Source: Firmicutes bacterium UBA4975 (lineage in GTDB: Bacteria > Bacillota > Proteinivoracia > UBA4975). From it: a stretch of 5,663 nucleotides of DNA. The position numbers and the translations under genes were made by a program. The first letter of the stretch is position 1; each line of letters starts with the position of its first letter. Positions 1 to 5,646 of this stretch are shown piece after piece. The notes under the pieces were generated by a model, which did no database searches, was not told the origin of the DNA, and saw only the letters and a list, made by a program, of their open reading frames with translations. Location: NCBI GenBank assembly GCA_002397155.1, contig DGZR01000042.1, positions 1,841-7,503 on the forward strand. Reading direction: 5' to 3'.

Positions 1-744
1 GCCCTGGTCCTGGCCGCAGGCTTGGTCCAGGCCGGCATATACAAGAATGTGGTCGTTGTGGCCGGCGGCGCCACGGCAAAATTGGGCATGAACGGCCGTG
101 ACCACTTGGCCAAGGGGCTGCCGCTCCTGGAGGATACCCTGGGGGCCTTTGCCGTGCTGGTCAGCGAAAATGACGGCCTCAACCCCCTTATCCGCACCGA
201 CGGCATCGGCCGCCACAATATCGGCCGGGGCTCGGCCCCCCAGGCAGTGATGGAAGCCCTGGTCACCGATCCCCTGGAAAAGCTGGGCCTGAAGATAACC
301 GATGTGGATAAGTTCTCCGTAGAAATGCAAAACCCGGAAATTACCGTTCCGGCCGGAGCCGGTGACGTCCCCGCCGCCAATTACAAGATGATCGGCGCCC
401 TGGGGGTAAAACGGGGCAACCTGGAGAAACAGGACCTGGCCGCTTTTGTGGAAAAACACGGCATGCCCGGTTTTGCTCCCACTCAGGGCCACATTCCCTC
501 GGGAGTGCCCTTTATCGGGCACGCCCGGGAACAGATGCTGGCGGGCACGTTGAACAGGACGATGATTATCGGCAAGGGCAGCCTTTTTCTGGCCAGGATG
601 ACCAACCTTTTTGACGGCGTATCCTTTTGCCTCGAGGCCAACCCGGGAACGGGCGGCGGCCCTGACAGTGACCCTGATGCCGTGAAAAAGGTAGTGGCCC
701 AGGCCATGCGTGAGGTGGCGGAAAGGCTGCTGGCCGGAAAATGA
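1..744 (+). CDS. grdC: Glycine/sarcosine/betaine reductase component C, beta subunit (GrdC), 5'-truncated
   Basis: The reading frame is open from the first base, so the gene starts upstream; about 247 C-terminal residues are visible of a family that is usually near 510. GrdC has a thiolase/ketoacyl-synthase III-like fold. With GrdD it forms component C, the cytoplasmic enzyme that accepts the two-carbon unit from the selenoprotein components and releases acetyl phosphate. Visible family features are a glycine-rich VVVVAGGATAKLGMNGRDH segment near the left edge, a conserved TQGHIPSGVPF segment whose histidine codon is at 490-492 (probably the thiolase-type catalytic histidine), and an RTMIIGKGSLFLARMTN strand-turn segment near 559-606. 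The thiolase active-site cysteine would lie outside the window. The gene ends in TGA at 742-744, whose last A is also the first base of the grdD ribosome binding site. Family assignment is confident; which substrate system (glycine, betaine or sarcosine) cannot be told without the B-component genes. Confidence 0.92.
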   Translation, partial: ALVLAAGLVQAGIYKNVVVVAGGATAKLGMNGRDHLAKGLPLLEDTLGAFAVLVSENDGLNPLIRTDGIGRHNIGRGSAPQAVMEALVTDPLEKLGLKITDVDKFSVEMQNPEITVPAGAGDVPAANYKMIGALGVKRGNLEKQDLAAFVEKHGMPGFAPTQGHIPSGVPFIGHAREQMLAGTLNRTMIIGKGSLFLARMTNLFDGVSFCLEANPGTGGGPDSDPDAVKKVVAQAMREVAERLLAGK

Positions 745-750
745 GGAGGT
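744..750 (+). promoter_or_regulatory. Ribosome binding site of grdD
   Basis: AGGAGGT lies 7 bases upstream of the GTG at 758-760. It decides the grdD start in favour of this GTG over an in-frame ATG at 710, which lies inside grdC and has no good ribosome binding site. Its first base is the last base of the grdC stop codon, consistent with translational coupling of the two subunits. Confidence 0.85.
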
Positions 751-757
751 GGAGCAA

Positions 758-1897
758 GTGAACGCGCAATCCCAAGCCGGAGAGATCTTTGCCCAGTTGG
801 CCCAGGTCCTTGAAACGGGCAAGATGGGAGATCCGGTCACCGTCGTCCTGACAACCCTGGGCAGCGAGCTGGGGGTGGAGGAGCTGGTCCGGGGGGCGGA
901 AATGGCCGAAGCCCAAAATCCCGGGCTCCGGGTCATCCTGGTCGGCCCCCCCGCCAAAACCGATTTACAGGTAATTGAAAGCCAGTGCCAAGAAGAAAGT
1001 CATGGGATTATGGAAGAACTGCTGGCTTCCGGCCAGGCCGACGCTGCAGTCACTCTGCATTACAACTTTCCCCTAGGGGTGTCCACCGTAGGCCGGGTGA
1101 TGACCCCCGCCCGGGGCAAGCCCGTTTTTTTGGCCACCACTACCGGCGCTACCGCCCCCGACCGGGTGGCGGCCATGGTCCTAAACGCGATCGGTGGCGT
1201 GGCCGTGGCCAAGTCCATGGGCATCTCCCGGCCAAAACTGGGCATCCTCAATGTGGAGGGGGCGCGGCAGGTAGAGCGGGTGCTCCGGGCCCTGGCCCAA
1301 AGGGGGTACCCCCTGGAATTTTCTCAGTCAGTGCGCAGCGACGGGGGCAGCGTCCTCCGGGGAAATGACTTGCTCACCGGCAATGCGGATGTGGTGGTCT
1401 GTGACACCCTGACCGGCAACCTGCTGATGAAGATGTTTTCTGCCTTTACCAGCGGCGGAACCTACGAAACTGTGGGCTGGGGATACGGTCCCGGGGTAGG
1501 AGAGGGCTTTGACAAAGTTGTCAACATCATCTCCCGGGCTTCCGGCGCCCCGGTGGTGGCCAACGCCATCCAGTACGCCGCCGGCTGCAGCCAGGGGTAT
1601 GTGCCCAAGCGGGCGGCGGCGGAATACCAGGCGGCCTGGCAGGCCGGTCTGGCCGACCTTTTGCCCAAGCCTGCCCCAGAACAGGCGGCCGCTTTGGCAA
1701 AAGCGCCGGCAAAAAAACCGGTGACCCAGGAGATCGCCGGCCTAGACATCCTGGAACTAGAGGAGGCGGTGGGCGCACTTATGGCTGGGGGCATCTATGC
1801 CGAGGCGGGCATGGGCTGCACCGGACCCGTTATCTTGGTGGCCCCGGAAGAGCTGGAAAGGGCCGAAAATATCCTGCAAAAGAGCAATTACCGCTAA
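758..1897 (+). CDS. grdD: Glycine/sarcosine/betaine reductase component C, alpha subunit (GrdD)
   Basis: The protein is 379 residues from the GTG at 758, a normal length for GrdD, and is the partner of GrdC in acetyl phosphate formation from the selenoprotein-bound two-carbon group. The middle is PlsX/phosphotransacetylase-like: DVVVCDTLTGNLLMK at about residues 211-225 closely resembles the PlsX core motif. An Ala/Pro/Lys-rich linker (about 303-323) joins this to a C-terminal segment ending in GIYAEAGMGCTGPVILV. Cys354 in that motif matches the position of the cysteine reported to carry the acetyl thioester in the Eubacterium (Clostridium) acidaminophilum enzyme (Cys359 there); that equivalence is from family knowledge, not an alignment. 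The gene follows grdC by 13 bases and is the last of its operon, with a terminator 12 bases downstream. This agrees with the usual grdC-grdD order at the end of grd clusters. All expected key residues are present, so the gene looks functional. Confidence 0.93.
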   Translation: MNAQSQAGEIFAQLAQVLETGKMGDPVTVVLTTLGSELGVEELVRGAEMAEAQNPGLRVILVGPPAKTDLQVIESQCQEESHGIMEELLASGQADAAVTLHYNFPLGVSTVGRVMTPARGKPVFLATTTGATAPDRVAAMVLNAIGGVAVAKSMGISRPKLGILNVEGARQVERVLRALAQRGYPLEFSQSVRSDGGSVLRGNDLLTGNADVVVCDTLTGNLLMKMFSAFTSGGTYETVGWGYGPGVGEGFDKVVNIISRASGAPVVANAIQYAAGCSQGYVPKRAAAEYQAAWQAGLADLLPKPAPEQAAALAKAPAKKPVTQEIAGLDILELEEAVGALMAGGIYAEAGMGCTGPVILVAPEELERAENILQKSNYR

Positions 1898-1908
1898 ACC
1901 AGGAAAGC

Positions 1909-1942
1909 AGGGATGCGAAGGAAGATGCATCCCTTTTTTTTT
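1909..1942 (+). terminator. Rho-independent terminator after grdD
   Basis: AGGGATGC (1909-1916) pairs perfectly with GCATCCCT (1927-1934) around a 10-base loop, and the stem runs directly into nine consecutive T (1934-1942). It begins 11 bases after the grdD stop, so it ends the glycine-reductase operon. Confidence 0.9.
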
Positions 1943-1948
1943 AAAAAG

Positions 1949-1978
1949 TTGACCGGCGGCCGCCGGCTGTGAGAAAAT
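1949..1978 (+). promoter_or_regulatory. Candidate sigma-A promoter for the DUF3810 gene
   Basis: TTGACC (1949-1954, five of six to TTGACA) is followed after 18 bases by GAAAAT (1973-1978, four of six to TATAAT), with a TGn extended -10 at 1970-1972. It sits between the upstream terminator and the next gene, where a promoter is required. The -10 is weak, so this is a prediction only. Confidence 0.4.
1953..1966. promoter_or_regulatory. Perfect 14-bp palindrome, possible operator
   Basis: CCGGCGGCCGCCGG is identical to its own reverse complement. It overlaps the last two bases of the candidate -35 and fills most of the spacer toward the -10, which is where a dimeric repressor would bind. In GC-rich DNA a palindrome of this simple composition can arise by chance, so the function is an inference. 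Confidence 0.3.
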
Positions 1979-2014
1979 TCATGGAGCGAGGGTCCACCAA
2001 ATAAAACTTTTTTA

Positions 2015-2035
2015 CCCGGGGGCTAAAGTCCCGGG
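2015..2035 (+). promoter_or_regulatory. Hairpin just upstream of a ribosome binding site
   Basis: CCCGGG (2015-2020) can pair with CCCGGG (2030-2035) around the nine-base loop GGCTAAAGT. The AGGAGG ribosome binding site of the next gene starts three bases later (2038-2043), so the stem could affect ribosome access. There is no T-tract after it, so it is not a terminator. Confidence 0.3.
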
Positions 2036-2053
2036 GCAGGAGGAAGGTACGGC

Positions 2054-3172
2054 ATGAAGGCCATAACGGGCAAGACGAAAAAAACACTGTTTATCCTGGC
2101 GGGGATTTTTCTCGGCCTGGGCCTTGCCGTCTGCCTGGCTGCCCCCTCCTTTCCCGGCACCATTGAGAGGGGTTATTCAACCCGGATATATCGCGGGCTG
2201 GTCGGGCCCCTCAGCCAGTTGACGGGGATCTTCCCCTTTTCTCTGGCCGAGGTCCTGCTGGCGGCCACCTTTCTCTTTGCCCTCTACCGGGGGGGTCGCT
2301 GGCTCCTTTCCTTTTGCAAAAAGCCCCGGGTCACCCTGCGCTCCCTGCCCAGGGGTCTGGCCCGGCTGGCCCTGATCCTGGCCCTGCTCTATGTTTCTTT
2401 TTACCTGCTCTGGGGCCTGAATTACAATCGTCTTTCCTTTGCCGATATTTCCGGTCTGCCCTTGGAACCGGCCGGGCCAGAAGAACTGAGGGAACTGGCT
2501 CAATCCCTCGTTCTCCGAGCTAATGTCCTGCGGGAGGAGGTGGAGGAGGACGGGGCGGGGGTGATGACCCTGGACACCGACATTCGAGGCGCTTTTGCCC
2601 GGGCCGAGCTGGGCTACCGCCAAGCGGCGCTAATCTACCCCGCGCTGGGGGGCAGGTACGGACCGCCCAAGAGCGTGTTCCTCTCCCCCTATTGGTCCTA
2701 CACCGGGATCAGCGGCATGTACTTTCCTTTTACCGGCGAAGCCAACATCAACACCGACATGCCCCCCCTTTTGCTCCCGGCTACCGCCCTGCATGAGATG
2801 GCTCACCAACGGGGGTTTGCCCGGGAAGATGAGGCAAATTTCCTGGCCTACCTGGCCTGCAGCCTGCATCCCCACCGGGATTTTCAATACTCGGGGACGG
2901 TGCTGGCCCTGGTCAACACCATGAACGCCCTCTACCGGGCGGACCTCAATGCCTACAAAGAAGTGCGGGCCCAATACAGCGACGGCCTTAACCGGGACCT
3001 GAAAAATTGGTCCGAGTACTGGCAACGCTTTGCCGGGCCGGTGGAAAAGGCCTCCGAGCGGGTAAACGACGCGTACCTAAAGGCTAACCGGCAGGAGGAC
3101 GGGGTGCGGAGCTACGGGAGAATGATTGACCTGCTCCTGGCTCTGTTTCGCCAGGGCTCAATAAAAAATTAA
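2054..3172 (+). CDS. DUF3810 family membrane protein with HExxH zinc-protease-like motif
   Basis: The protein is 372 residues from the ATG at 2054, with AGGAGG at 2038-2043 and a 10-base spacing. Three hydrophobic segments fill the N-terminal third (about residues 11-30, 62-78 and 103-122), with basic stretches between them, and the remaining 250 residues are soluble. HEMAH at 247-251 is a classical HExxH metal-binding motif, preceded by LPATAL and followed by QRGF-AREDEANFLAYLAC; a glutamate in EDEAN (258 or 260) is a plausible third zinc ligand. This layout matches the DUF3810 family of putative membrane-anchored metallopeptidases, for which I know no established substrate. The gene stands alone between a terminator on each side, so its context does not suggest a function. 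Family assignment is good; protease activity is inferred from the motif only. Confidence 0.85.
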   Translation: MKAITGKTKKTLFILAGIFLGLGLAVCLAAPSFPGTIERGYSTRIYRGLVGPLSQLTGIFPFSLAEVLLAATFLFALYRGGRWLLSFCKKPRVTLRSLPRGLARLALILALLYVSFYLLWGLNYNRLSFADISGLPLEPAGPEELRELAQSLVLRANVLREEVEEDGAGVMTLDTDIRGAFARAELGYRQAALIYPALGGRYGPPKSVFLSPYWSYTGISGMYFPFTGEANINTDMPPLLLPATALHEMAHQRGFAREDEANFLAYLACSLHPHRDFQYSGTVLALVNTMNALYRADLNAYKEVRAQYSDGLNRDLKNWSEYWQRFAGPVEKASERVNDAYLKANRQEDGVRSYGRMIDLLLALFRQGSIKN

Positions 3173-3189
3173 CCCGAAAGGGTTTTTTT
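3171..3189 (+). terminator. Rho-independent terminator after the DUF3810 gene
   Basis: AACCC (3171-3175) and GGGTT (3180-3184) form a short stem closed by a GAAA tetraloop. The T-run (3183-3189) includes the last bases of the stem. The stem starts inside the TAA stop codon (3170-3172). The stem is only five pairs, but the stable tetraloop and T-tract make termination likely. Confidence 0.75.
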
Positions 3190-3191
3190 AT

Positions 3192-3221
3192 TTGTCATAA
3201 ATTACCTAGGGCCCGAATACT
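3192..3221 (+). promoter_or_regulatory. Candidate promoter of the signal peptidase/TasA-like operon
   Basis: TTGTCA (3192-3197, five of six to TTGACA) is followed after 18 bases by AATACT (3216-3221, four of six to TATAAT). It lies just after the upstream terminator and ahead of the structured leader. The match is modest, and the TACTAT at 3218-3223 is an alternative -10 with a less favourable spacing. Confidence 0.3.
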
Positions 3222-3241
3222 ATTTCTTACCCAGTAGACAA

Positions 3242-3310
3242 GCCGCTGAAAACAAAAGCGGCCCGGGACATCCCGGGCGAAAAGACTACCTTGAGAGCGA
3301 ACCCTCTAGT
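3242..3310 (+). promoter_or_regulatory. Structured 5' leader with three successive hairpins
   Basis: Hairpin A is GCCGCT (3242-3247) with AGCGGC (3257-3262) around an A-rich nine-base loop. Hairpin B is GCCCGGGA (3261-3268) with TCCCGGGC (3271-3278). A and B share bases 3261-3262, so they stack tightly or compete. Hairpin C is ACT (3285-3287) plus AGAG (3294-3297) with CTCT plus AGT (3304-3310), interrupted by a bulge on the 5' side. No T-tract follows, so this is not a terminator. The AAAGGAGG ribosome binding site (3328-3335) is 17 bases downstream. I do not recognise a known riboswitch class; a cis-regulatory RNA is an inference. Confidence 0.4.
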
Positions 3311-3343
3311 AAAAAAAGGATTGAAGTAAAGGAGGAGCAGGCA

Positions 3344-4285
3344 ATGAAGGTCTTGCTGGTCGGGGAGGGGCTGGTAACCCCAGGACAACTCCTAGCTATT
3401 CTGCGCCGGTCCGGGCTTGGGGCGGAAGTGCAGTTTTGCGCTTCTTGGACCTCGGTCCTCGATTTGGCCGGGGCCGGCGCCGTCGATGTGGTCATCACCC
3501 AGCCAAAGCTGCCCGGAAAGGACGGAGAGGCCCTGTTGAAAACAGTGAAGGCAATTGGCCCCGGGATTTATACCATCTTGCTGGGAAAGAGGAAGAAAAG
3601 CCCCAGACCATACATCGACGAATACATCACCACTCCCGCCAATTTTCCCCTTGCCCTCCGCCGGGCATTTGCCCTGGGACCCGCAAGAGAAGGGCTGGGG
3701 GGCCTGGGAGGGTACCCGGGGCCAAATTCCGGCAGTCCAGACCGGAGTCGAAGGACCTTAAGGGCAATCAGCCGGGTGGCTTCGGGTTTTTGCCCTCTCC
3801 TCCTGGTGGTTTTGGCAGGTACCCTCATCTTTGGCAGTGCAGGGGGCAGATACCTCCAGGGGGGCTACCGTTTTTACCGAGTTGTCAGCGGCAGCATGAG
3901 TCCAGCCATTGCGACCGGCAGTCTGGTCTTGGTCCAGGCCGCTCCGGCCGAAATAGAGGTGGGCGACATCATCACCTTTCGGGGGGCCGTTACGGGCCAG
4001 TTCACAACCCATCGGGTGGCAGGGATAGAAGAAGGTCCCAGCTACATTACCCGGGGCGACGCCAACCAGGTCAATGACCCCAGTCCGGTTTTCCCTGACC
4101 AAGTCCAGGGCAAAGTCATCCGGGTCATACCCTTACTTGGCTATCTAGCGGGGCTGCTCCAGACCAGGCTGGGCTTGCTCTTCCTGCTTTTTATCCCGGG
4201 AGTGCTGCTCCTGGTTCATGAAGTCCGGAGGATTATCTGGGGCCAGAGTCCCAGACCCCTACGCCCCCGCTGTAAACCAGCCTAA
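3344..4285 (+). CDS. SipW-type signal peptidase I fused to an N-terminal pseudo-receiver domain
   Basis: The protein is 313 residues from the ATG at 3344, with AAAGGAGG eight bases upstream. Residues 1-112 resemble a response-regulator receiver (VDVVITQPKLPGKDG, then IYTILL and DEYITTPAN). The phospho-acceptor Asp is replaced by Gln53, the acidic pair after strand 1 is reduced to Gly7-Glu8, and the strand-5 Lys is Thr97, so phosphorylation is unlikely. A Gly/Pro-rich linker (111-133) and a basic patch (134-144) lead to a membrane segment (about 148-165). The peptidase domain is of the ER/archaeal/SipW kind: Ser184 in SGSMSP, His223 in TTHRV in place of the bacterial Lys, then Asp239 in RGD and Asp245 in NDP. 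A second membrane segment (about 274-293) and a basic tail follow. The expected topology puts the pseudo-receiver in the cytoplasm and the active site outside. SipW-type peptidases process TasA/camelysin-like proteins, and one is encoded 99 bases downstream. The peptidase call is strong; the receiver call is by motif only. Confidence 0.87.
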   Translation: MKVLLVGEGLVTPGQLLAILRRSGLGAEVQFCASWTSVLDLAGAGAVDVVITQPKLPGKDGEALLKTVKAIGPGIYTILLGKRKKSPRPYIDEYITTPANFPLALRRAFALGPAREGLGGLGGYPGPNSGSPDRSRRTLRAISRVASGFCPLLLVVLAGTLIFGSAGGRYLQGGYRFYRVVSGSMSPAIATGSLVLVQAAPAEIEVGDIITFRGAVTGQFTTHRVAGIEEGPSYITRGDANQVNDPSPVFPDQVQGKVIRVIPLLGYLAGLLQTRLGLLFLLFIPGVLLLVHEVRRIIWGQSPRPLRPRCKPA

Positions 4286-4384
4286 ATGCCTCGGGCGCCT
4301 TAACTGGCCCCGTAAAAAAAAACACTGGGGAGGTGGAAAAAAAGTATTTTTGGACCCCGAAGAAAAAAAGGAGGAAGAGAAAAA

Positions 4385-5059
4385 ATGAAAGTACTGGCTA
4401 GCCTGCTTTCAATCCTTGTCGCCCTGACTGCCATCGGAGGGGCGACTCTGGCCTGGTTCACCCATGAAAAGAGCATTGTCAATGAGTTTACCGCCGGGAC
4501 AGTGGAGATTGACGTCAAAGAAAAAATCAGCAAGCTTGTAAGTCCTTGCGGCCAAGGAGATATTTCCGAAGAGAGCCAAGTCTGCTGTGACCCCGGCGGC
4601 GATTGGCATGACGGGGCTTCAATTGACAATTGGAACCCCGGGGATTGTTACAATAAGCAGTTTAGAGTTACAAATGTGGGGACCAAGAGAATTTATCTCA
4701 GGGGAGCCCTGGCGGGGGCCTGGCAGGAAAAGAAAAACAACAACTGGGTCGCCTGGAGCCCTCCGGCCGATTGTCCCAACCCTGTGGAGATTACTCTTGT
4801 GGACAGCCAAAATTGGCAGAAGCTTGAAGACCATTACTACTACAAGGGCTTTGACAAGGGTGTCATTGAAGGCGGAGGGGCAAAGCAGGTCATTTTAGAA
4901 GTAAATGTCTGTCTGAAGGGGAGCGAGGTTGGTAACGAGTTTCAGGGCAAGCGCTTTATTCTTACCGCCAAATTTGAAGCCATCCAGGTAACCAACGGCG
5001 CTGTGGCCGACCAGTGGAAGGTCATATTTCAGGGCAATAAATGGGTGTTGGTTAGCTAA
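4385..5059 (+). CDS. TasA/camelysin-like exported protein with SipW-type signal peptide
   Basis: The protein is 224 residues from the ATG at 4385, with AGGAGG at 4369-4374. The N-terminus MKVLASLLSILVALTAIGGA followed by TLAWFTHEK is the hallmark of SipW-dependent signal peptides, with cleavage expected around the GATLAWF region. The conserved start of the mature domain follows (NEFTAGTVEIDV). WNPGD at residues 83-87 leads into FRVTNVGTKRIYLRG, and GNEFQGKRFILTAKFEAIQ near the C-terminus is the typical end of the TasA/camelysin (M73) domain, which forms surface filaments or biofilm fibres in Bacillus. Unusually, it has six cysteines (55, 67, 68, 88, 130, 176), most within or beside a segment between the first strand and the NPGD motif; up to three disulfides are possible. 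Its base composition looks less GC-rich than its neighbours. It is very likely the substrate of the signal peptidase encoded just upstream. Fibre formation here is inferred. Confidence 0.85.
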   Translation: MKVLASLLSILVALTAIGGATLAWFTHEKSIVNEFTAGTVEIDVKEKISKLVSPCGQGDISEESQVCCDPGGDWHDGASIDNWNPGDCYNKQFRVTNVGTKRIYLRGALAGAWQEKKNNNWVAWSPPADCPNPVEITLVDSQNWQKLEDHYYYKGFDKGVIEGGGAKQVILEVNVCLKGSEVGNEFQGKRFILTAKFEAIQVTNGAVADQWKVIFQGNKWVLVS

Positions 5060-5077
5060 GTCCGGTCTGGGTTAAAA

Positions 5078-5083
5078 AGGAGG
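5078..5083 (+). promoter_or_regulatory. Ribosome binding site supporting the GTG start at 5092
   Basis: AGGAGG, followed by further G residues, lies eight bases before the GTG at 5092-5094. The alternative ATG at 5110 has only an AAAAAGG directly abutting it, so the GTG is the better start. Confidence 0.75.
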
Positions 5084-5091
5084 GGGGGCAA

Positions 5092-5646
5092 GTGGGCAGG
5101 TCAAAAAGGATGAAAGTCGGCCGGATTCTCATCATTCTTGGCGTTCTGGCTGTATCTGCCGGCCTCCCCCTAAAGCCCGTTCCCACTCATGCCGCCCTGG
5201 CGCCGGCAGTAGAACTCTGGCTCAGCCAGGAGTACCTGGAAGGGTCGCCCGGGGTCGGGCAAAAAGGTTCCCTCTTTGCCCAGCTCCAACTGACAATCCT
5301 TGTCCAGGGGAACCTGGTATTTCATGACAGCCTAGACAAGCTAGAGAGGCTGAGTATGACCGATGCGCTGGGGCGGGCAGGTCCCGGGGAGAGGGTGGTA
5401 ATTGAGTTCATCGTAGAGCTGTCGGGAGCTGAAAGCGGCAACGAGTTCCAGGGATCTAGCCTAAAAACCCGCTTTTCCCTTTGCCTGAGCTGGGAGGAAC
5501 AGGGCCAGGTTGTCTTTCCGGGTAGAACTCTGCTCTTTAACCTAAAGAACCTAAACCCCGGAGACATATGTCGGGAAAGCCTGAGTATTACCCTGGCCAA
5601 GAAAATTCTGCCCCCGCCCCCCCCACCGCCGCCGCAAAAGAAATGA
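5092..5646 (+). CDS. Divergent TasA-like exported protein with polyproline C-terminus
   Basis: The protein is 184 residues from a GTG start, 32 bases after the preceding stop. It has a basic N-terminus (GRSKRMKVGR), a hydrophobic core (about 12-24) and a plausible type I cleavage after THA at residue 34, so it looks like an ordinary Sec signal peptide without the SipW-type TLAWF motif. The mature part shares GNEFQG (116-121) with the preceding protein (183-188), preceded by LVFHDSLDKL and PGERVVIEFIVEL; this is the usual second half of a TasA/camelysin domain. An NPGD motif, normally in the first half, comes after it here (155-158). Two cysteines (131, 160) are present. The protein ends ILPPPPPPPPQKK. 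It may be a minor fibre subunit, anchor or assembly partner. It could also be the 5' part of a longer gene broken at the C-rich tract. Export is fairly sure; function is not known. Confidence 0.7.
   Translation: MGRSKRMKVGRILIILGVLAVSAGLPLKPVPTHAALAPAVELWLSQEYLEGSPGVGQKGSLFAQLQLTILVQGNLVFHDSLDKLERLSMTDALGRAGPGERVVIEFIVELSGAESGNEFQGSSLKTRFSLCLSWEEQGQVVFPGRTLLFNLKNLNPGDICRESLSITLAKKILPPPPPPPPQKK
5611..5634 (+). repeat. C-rich tract encoding eight prolines, with a run of eight C
   Basis: Eight consecutive proline codons (5611-5634) contain an unbroken C8 run (5617-5624). The tract lies three codons before the stop of the exported protein. Such runs can slip in replication or be misread in sequencing, and polyproline slows ribosomes without EF-P. 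Both other + frames stay open from here to the window end. Confidence 0.8.

Noticed and set aside
710..757. Longer grdD start at ATG 710
   Set aside because: It lies within grdC, has no good ribosome binding site, and would add 16 residues with no family resemblance; the GTG at 758 has an ideally spaced AGGAGGT.
483..916. Open reading frames on the minus strand opposite grdC and grdD
   Set aside because: Their translations are Pro/Arg/Gly-rich shadows of clearly recognised + strand genes with no ribosome binding sites; this is usual in GC-rich DNA.
3242..3310. Cyclic di-GMP or glycine riboswitch in the leader
   Set aside because: The conserved core sequences of these classes (for example the GCAAACC and ACGCAAAGCC elements of the c-di-GMP-I type) are not present; only generic hairpins can be supported.
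3436..4102. Long open frames in other phases and on the minus strand across the signal peptidase gene
   Set aside because: Low-complexity Arg/Gly/Pro composition, no start signals, and full overlap with a gene that has a catalytic-residue signature.
4286..4384. Terminator between the signal peptidase gene and the TasA-like gene
   Set aside because: Only a weak CCCC/GGGG pairing is present and it is not followed by T residues; the A9 run is on the wrong strand and lacks a hairpin in the other orientation, so read-through is assumed.
5110..5112. ATG start for the last exported protein
   Set aside because: It lacks a properly spaced ribosome binding site, while the GTG 18 bases earlier has one; the signal peptide is intact either way, so the choice affects only six residues.
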